Below are positions 5,136-7,244 of a stretch of DNA of 7,244 nucleotides, one piece after another (position 1 is the stretch's first letter; every line of letters begins with the position of its first letter). Position numbers and translations under genes: made by a program. The DNA lies in NCBI GenBank assembly GCA_035252155.1, contig DATFDL010000654.1, positions 1 to 7,244 of the forward strand. Reading direction: 5' to 3'. The stretch is from JAICLL01 sp035252155. Lineage in GTDB: Bacteria; Planctomycetota; Planctomycetia; Pirellulales; JAICIG01. The notes beneath the pieces were generated by a model. That model was not told where the DNA came from and did no database searches. It worked only from the letters and a program-made list of their open reading frames with translations.

Positions 5136-6914
5136 TTACCCTTTCTGCGTGAGCGTGACCACACCGTCCCAGCCGGCGGGCGGCGTGCGGTTGTACTGCG
5201 CGATGTAGATCATCAAAAAATCTTTGACGCGGTCCTTGGCCGGCACCTTGTGCAAGAGCTCGACCGCTTCGGTCCAATCGCCGGCCACAAAAGCCGCCAA
5301 CGCCGATTCGTAATAGGCGATGTGCTCGTCGGTCAAGTCGGGATAGTCGCTCACGGGCGGCAGCAGCTCGCTCACTTCGACCGGCGTGTCGAAGCCGTAG
5401 GGCTTGACCACCACGATCCGCCGCGAACGGGCCACCTCGCGCGGCACCTGCTCGCGCACCGCCCGGGCCGTGACGTCGTCGAGCAAAATGGGCGTGTGCA
5501 GAATGCGCGTCATCCCCTCCAGCCGGCTGGCGCGGTTGACCACGGGACCAAACACCGTCACCTTCGATTGGTCCGAGGTGCCGATACGGCCCGCCACGGC
5601 CCGGCCCGTCGCCAGCCCGATGCCCATCCGAAAATCTGCCAGCGGATGCTTGGGCTGCCGCGCGGCCGACTCGAACGCCACGCGAATGGCCAACGCCGCG
5701 GCGCAGATCCGCTCGACCGCGTCGGGCAGCTCGATGGGCCAGCCCCAAAAACCCATCGCCGCGTCGCCCTGAAAATCGCCGAACACGCCTCCCTGGGCCA
5801 GAATATGATGCGTCATCACGCCCAACGCCTGGCTGACACGGTCGAGCAGGGCCATCAGGTCGCCGGCGTGCCGCTCGGTCTCGCGCGAGAAACCCCGCAG
5901 ATCGCAAAACAACACCGAGACATCAGTCTCGCGCGGCGTGAGTGCCAGCTCGGCGTCTTCTTGCGTGATGGCTTCCAGAATCTGCGGCGAAAAAAAACTG
6001 AGCAGCGCCGCCTGCTTGCGTTCGAGCGTTTGCGTCTGCCGCAACGAGGCCAGCGTGGCGGCCACGAGCTCGGTGAACTTAAGGTCTTCGCGCACGTCGT
6101 CGGGGTCTTCGCCGCCGGGCAGCCGGGCGGCGAACTGCCCGGCCACGTAGACTCCCCAGCCGCGGCAGGCCGCGCCGGGCACGGGCGTGCAAAAGGCCCA
6201 GTCGATATTGGCGGTGACGGTGAAGCGGGCCTCTTCGGCTTCGTGTTCGGGCTGCCAGACGTGCAACACGCTTTCGCCGCGGCGGACCGCTTCGAGAATC
6301 AACCGCTGGCTGGGCCGGAACGGCTCGCCCGCCTCCAGCCGGCGGTCCCACTGCAACACCCGCACCTTGGCCGCCGCCCCCGACGGCTCTTCGACCGCCA
6401 CCAAGGCCACCGCACTGGCCCGCGGCACGCCCGCCAGCAGCATGTTGACCAGCCGCACGAACAGCTCGGTCTCGTTCACCGCCCCGGCGATCAGTTCGGG
6501 CAAGCGGCTCAGGACTTCGATGCGTTGATCGGCGTTGCGAAACCGCACGCGATGCAGCGACTCGACGCTGAACGTCTGCTCTTCGACCGGCGGGCGAGCG
6601 TCGGGCGACCAGTTGACCGTGGTGCTGGTGACCGTAAACGTAGTTTGGCCGATGACAAAGTGTTCGCCCGCGGTCAGCGTGAATTGTTCACGGGGCTGCC
6701 CGGCGACAAAGATGGGGTTTTTGGCGTCGGCGAGTTTTTCGACGGTCAGCTTGCCGTCGGCCCAGCGTAGGGCGGCATGCCGCCGCGAGACGTGTTTGTC
6801 CCAGGGCGTGGCATAGGCGCCGGCATCGCGGCCGAGCACAAAGCGTTCTCCGGCGCGCAGCGACCGCCGCCATCGCTGGTGCGGCTCGGCGCCTTGGGCA
6901 ATCAGTTCAGCCAC
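5136..6914 (-). CDS. FHA-GAF-class III nucleotide cyclase signalling protein
   Basis: 592 residues, soluble. An N-terminal FHA domain (about 12-100; GRD 28-30, SRRH 43-46) should bind a phosphothreonine partner. A GAF-like sensor region follows (about 132-292), then a class III cyclase domain (about 330-480) and a C-terminal helical tail with YESALAAFVAGDWTEAVELL (535-554), which resembles a TPR unit. Metal-binding Asp338 (LFCDLRGFS) and Asp384 (FQGDAAMGFWG) are present, as are Asn460 and Arg464 in VVNRASR. The substrate-selecting positions are Asp380, where Lys is usual, and Pro457, where Asp or Thr is usual. So the protein may make a cyclic nucleotide with unusual specificity or be weakly active. 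The start is GTG at 6914, since the next Met (159) would remove the FHA domain. The antitoxin follows 62 bases later on the same strand with no terminator between. Confidence 0.93.
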   Translation of the reverse strand: MAELIAQGAEPHQRWRRSLRAGERFVLGRDAGAYATPWDKHVSRRHAALRWADGKLTVEKLADAKNPIFVAGQPREQFTLTAGEHFVIGQTTFTVTSTTVNWSPDARPPVEEQTFSVESLHRVRFRNADQRIEVLSRLPELIAGAVNETELFVRLVNMLLAGVPRASAVALVAVEEPSGAAAKVRVLQWDRRLEAGEPFRPSQRLILEAVRRGESVLHVWQPEHEAEEARFTVTANIDWAFCTPVPGAACRGWGVYVAGQFAARLPGGEDPDDVREDLKFTELVAATLASLRQTQTLERKQAALLSFFSPQILEAITQEDAELALTPRETDVSVLFCDLRGFSRETERHAGDLMALLDRVSQALGVMTHHILAQGGVFGDFQGDAAMGFWGWPIELPDAVERICAAALAIRVAFESAARQPKHPLADFRMGIGLATGRAVAGRIGTSDQSKVTVFGPVVNRASRLEGMTRILHTPILLDDVTARAVREQVPREVARSRRIVVVKPYGFDTPVEVSELLPPVSDYPDLTDEHIAYYESALAAFVAGDWTEAVELLHKVPAKDRVKDFLMIYIAQYNRTPPAGWDGVVTLTQKG

Positions 6915-6935
6915 GCTCAGATGGCCCCGCTCGGT

Positions 6936-7030
6936 AACGGACGAAAAATAACTTCGGCCGCTTGTTGGCCCTCACCTGGCCTCTCCCAGGGGGAGAGGGA
7001 GCGATTGGACGAAGTTATTTTTCGTCCGTT
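6936..7030. repeat. MITE- or REP-like element with perfect 21-bp inverted repeats
   Basis: Positions 6936-6956 and 7010-7030 are perfect inverted copies (AACGGACGAAAAATAACTTC plus G, and the complement). The core holds an 8-bp hairpin, CCTCTCCC 6980-6987 with GGGAGAGG 6991-6998, of a kind common in bacterial interspersed repeats. I see no clear target-site duplication. The element ends 22 bases before the cyclase start, so the cyclase message would fold a long stem-loop next to its start codon if transcribed from upstream. No transposase is present; it would have to be moved by one encoded elsewhere. Confidence 0.75.
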
Positions 7031-7041
7031 CCGCAGTTTAG

Positions 7042-7082
7042 AAAAAAACAGCCCGCGCAGGCGGGGCAGGTACCTGGCGGGC
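7042..7082 (-). terminator. Possible intrinsic terminator or attenuator upstream of the cyclase
   Basis: On the minus strand CCCGC-CTGC-GCGGG (7065-7052) is followed by TG and seven Ts (7048-7042). The 3' arm GCGGGC (7056-7051) can instead pair with GCCCGC (7082-7077), enclosing the palindrome CAGGTACCTG. Both foldings end at the U-tract. It lies between a promoter candidate and the cyclase gene, so it may end an upstream transcript or act as an attenuator. The short stem keeps confidence modest. Confidence 0.45.
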
Positions 7083-7109
7083 CGGTTGTCACCCAGAGGC
7101 GACCGCCCG

Positions 7110-7137
7110 ATTGTACCAGTTTGGCCAACCGTTGCAA
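7110..7137 (-). promoter_or_regulatory. Candidate promoter of the cyclase gene
   Basis: On the minus strand TTGCAA (7137-7132), a 16-bp spacer and TACAAT (7115-7110). Transcription would begin near 7103, about 190 bases before the cyclase start, and cross the U-tract hairpin and the inverted-repeat element. The boxes are close to consensus, but no second piece of evidence supports it. Confidence 0.45.
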
Positions 7138-7244
7138 GAAAATTCGCCCGCCGCGCGTGAAACCGGCATCGCCCGCCCAGCATTGCTTACCGCGGGCGTC
7201 TTGCTGAAAATGGTTTTCTTGGTAGCTTAGAAGATTCGCCGTCG
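7138..7244. other. Right-edge stretch with no recognisable gene
   Basis: I see no convincing coding frame, RNA gene or repeat here. Short open frames on both strands that pass through this stretch show no family motifs. It may be the flank of a gene beyond the window. Confidence 0.4.

Noticed and set aside
5250..6770. 506-codon open frame on the plus strand opposite the cyclase gene
   Set aside because: Arg-, His- and Gln-rich shadow of a GC-rich gene; the minus strand has clear FHA, GAF and cyclase motifs.

Overview
The window looks like GC-rich chromosomal DNA from a planctomycete, probably Pirellulales-like. This is inferred from the style of the ABC-2 permease, the aspartate carbamoyltransferase, the FHA-GAF-cyclase protein, the small membrane protein and the non-coding repeats. 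No marker gene proves it.

Layout: (1) 3-938, plus strand: the 3' part of an ABC-2 type permease gene that enters from the left edge. (2) 952-1053: a palindromic REP-like doublet. (3) 1147-2169: a good sigma70-type promoter and an intact pyrB, with no pyrC directly after it. (4) 2170-5100: an accessory, decaying stretch. It holds a wrecked ADP-ribosyltransferase-like toxin gene followed by an intact 71-codon partner-like gene, a small membrane protein gene, a 335-codon gene with an Imm51-like N-terminal half, and a VapC/PIN toxin pseudogene overlapped by its intact antitoxin gene on the minus strand. (5) 5136-6914, minus strand: a FHA-GAF-nucleotide cyclase fusion. (6) 6915-7244: the cyclase leader, with a 95-bp element bounded by perfect 21-bp inverted repeats, a U-tract hairpin and a promoter candidate.

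The most interesting reading is the pattern in region 4. Two separate toxin genes are clearly broken by nonsense, deletion or frameshift, while the small genes beside them are intact and carry strong Shine-Dalgarno sites. An immunity-like gene without a visible toxin lies between them. This looks like a stretch of antidotes that outlived their toxins. The second point of interest is the cyclase, which keeps its metal-binding and transition-state residues but has Asp and Pro where the substrate-base-specifying residues normally sit.
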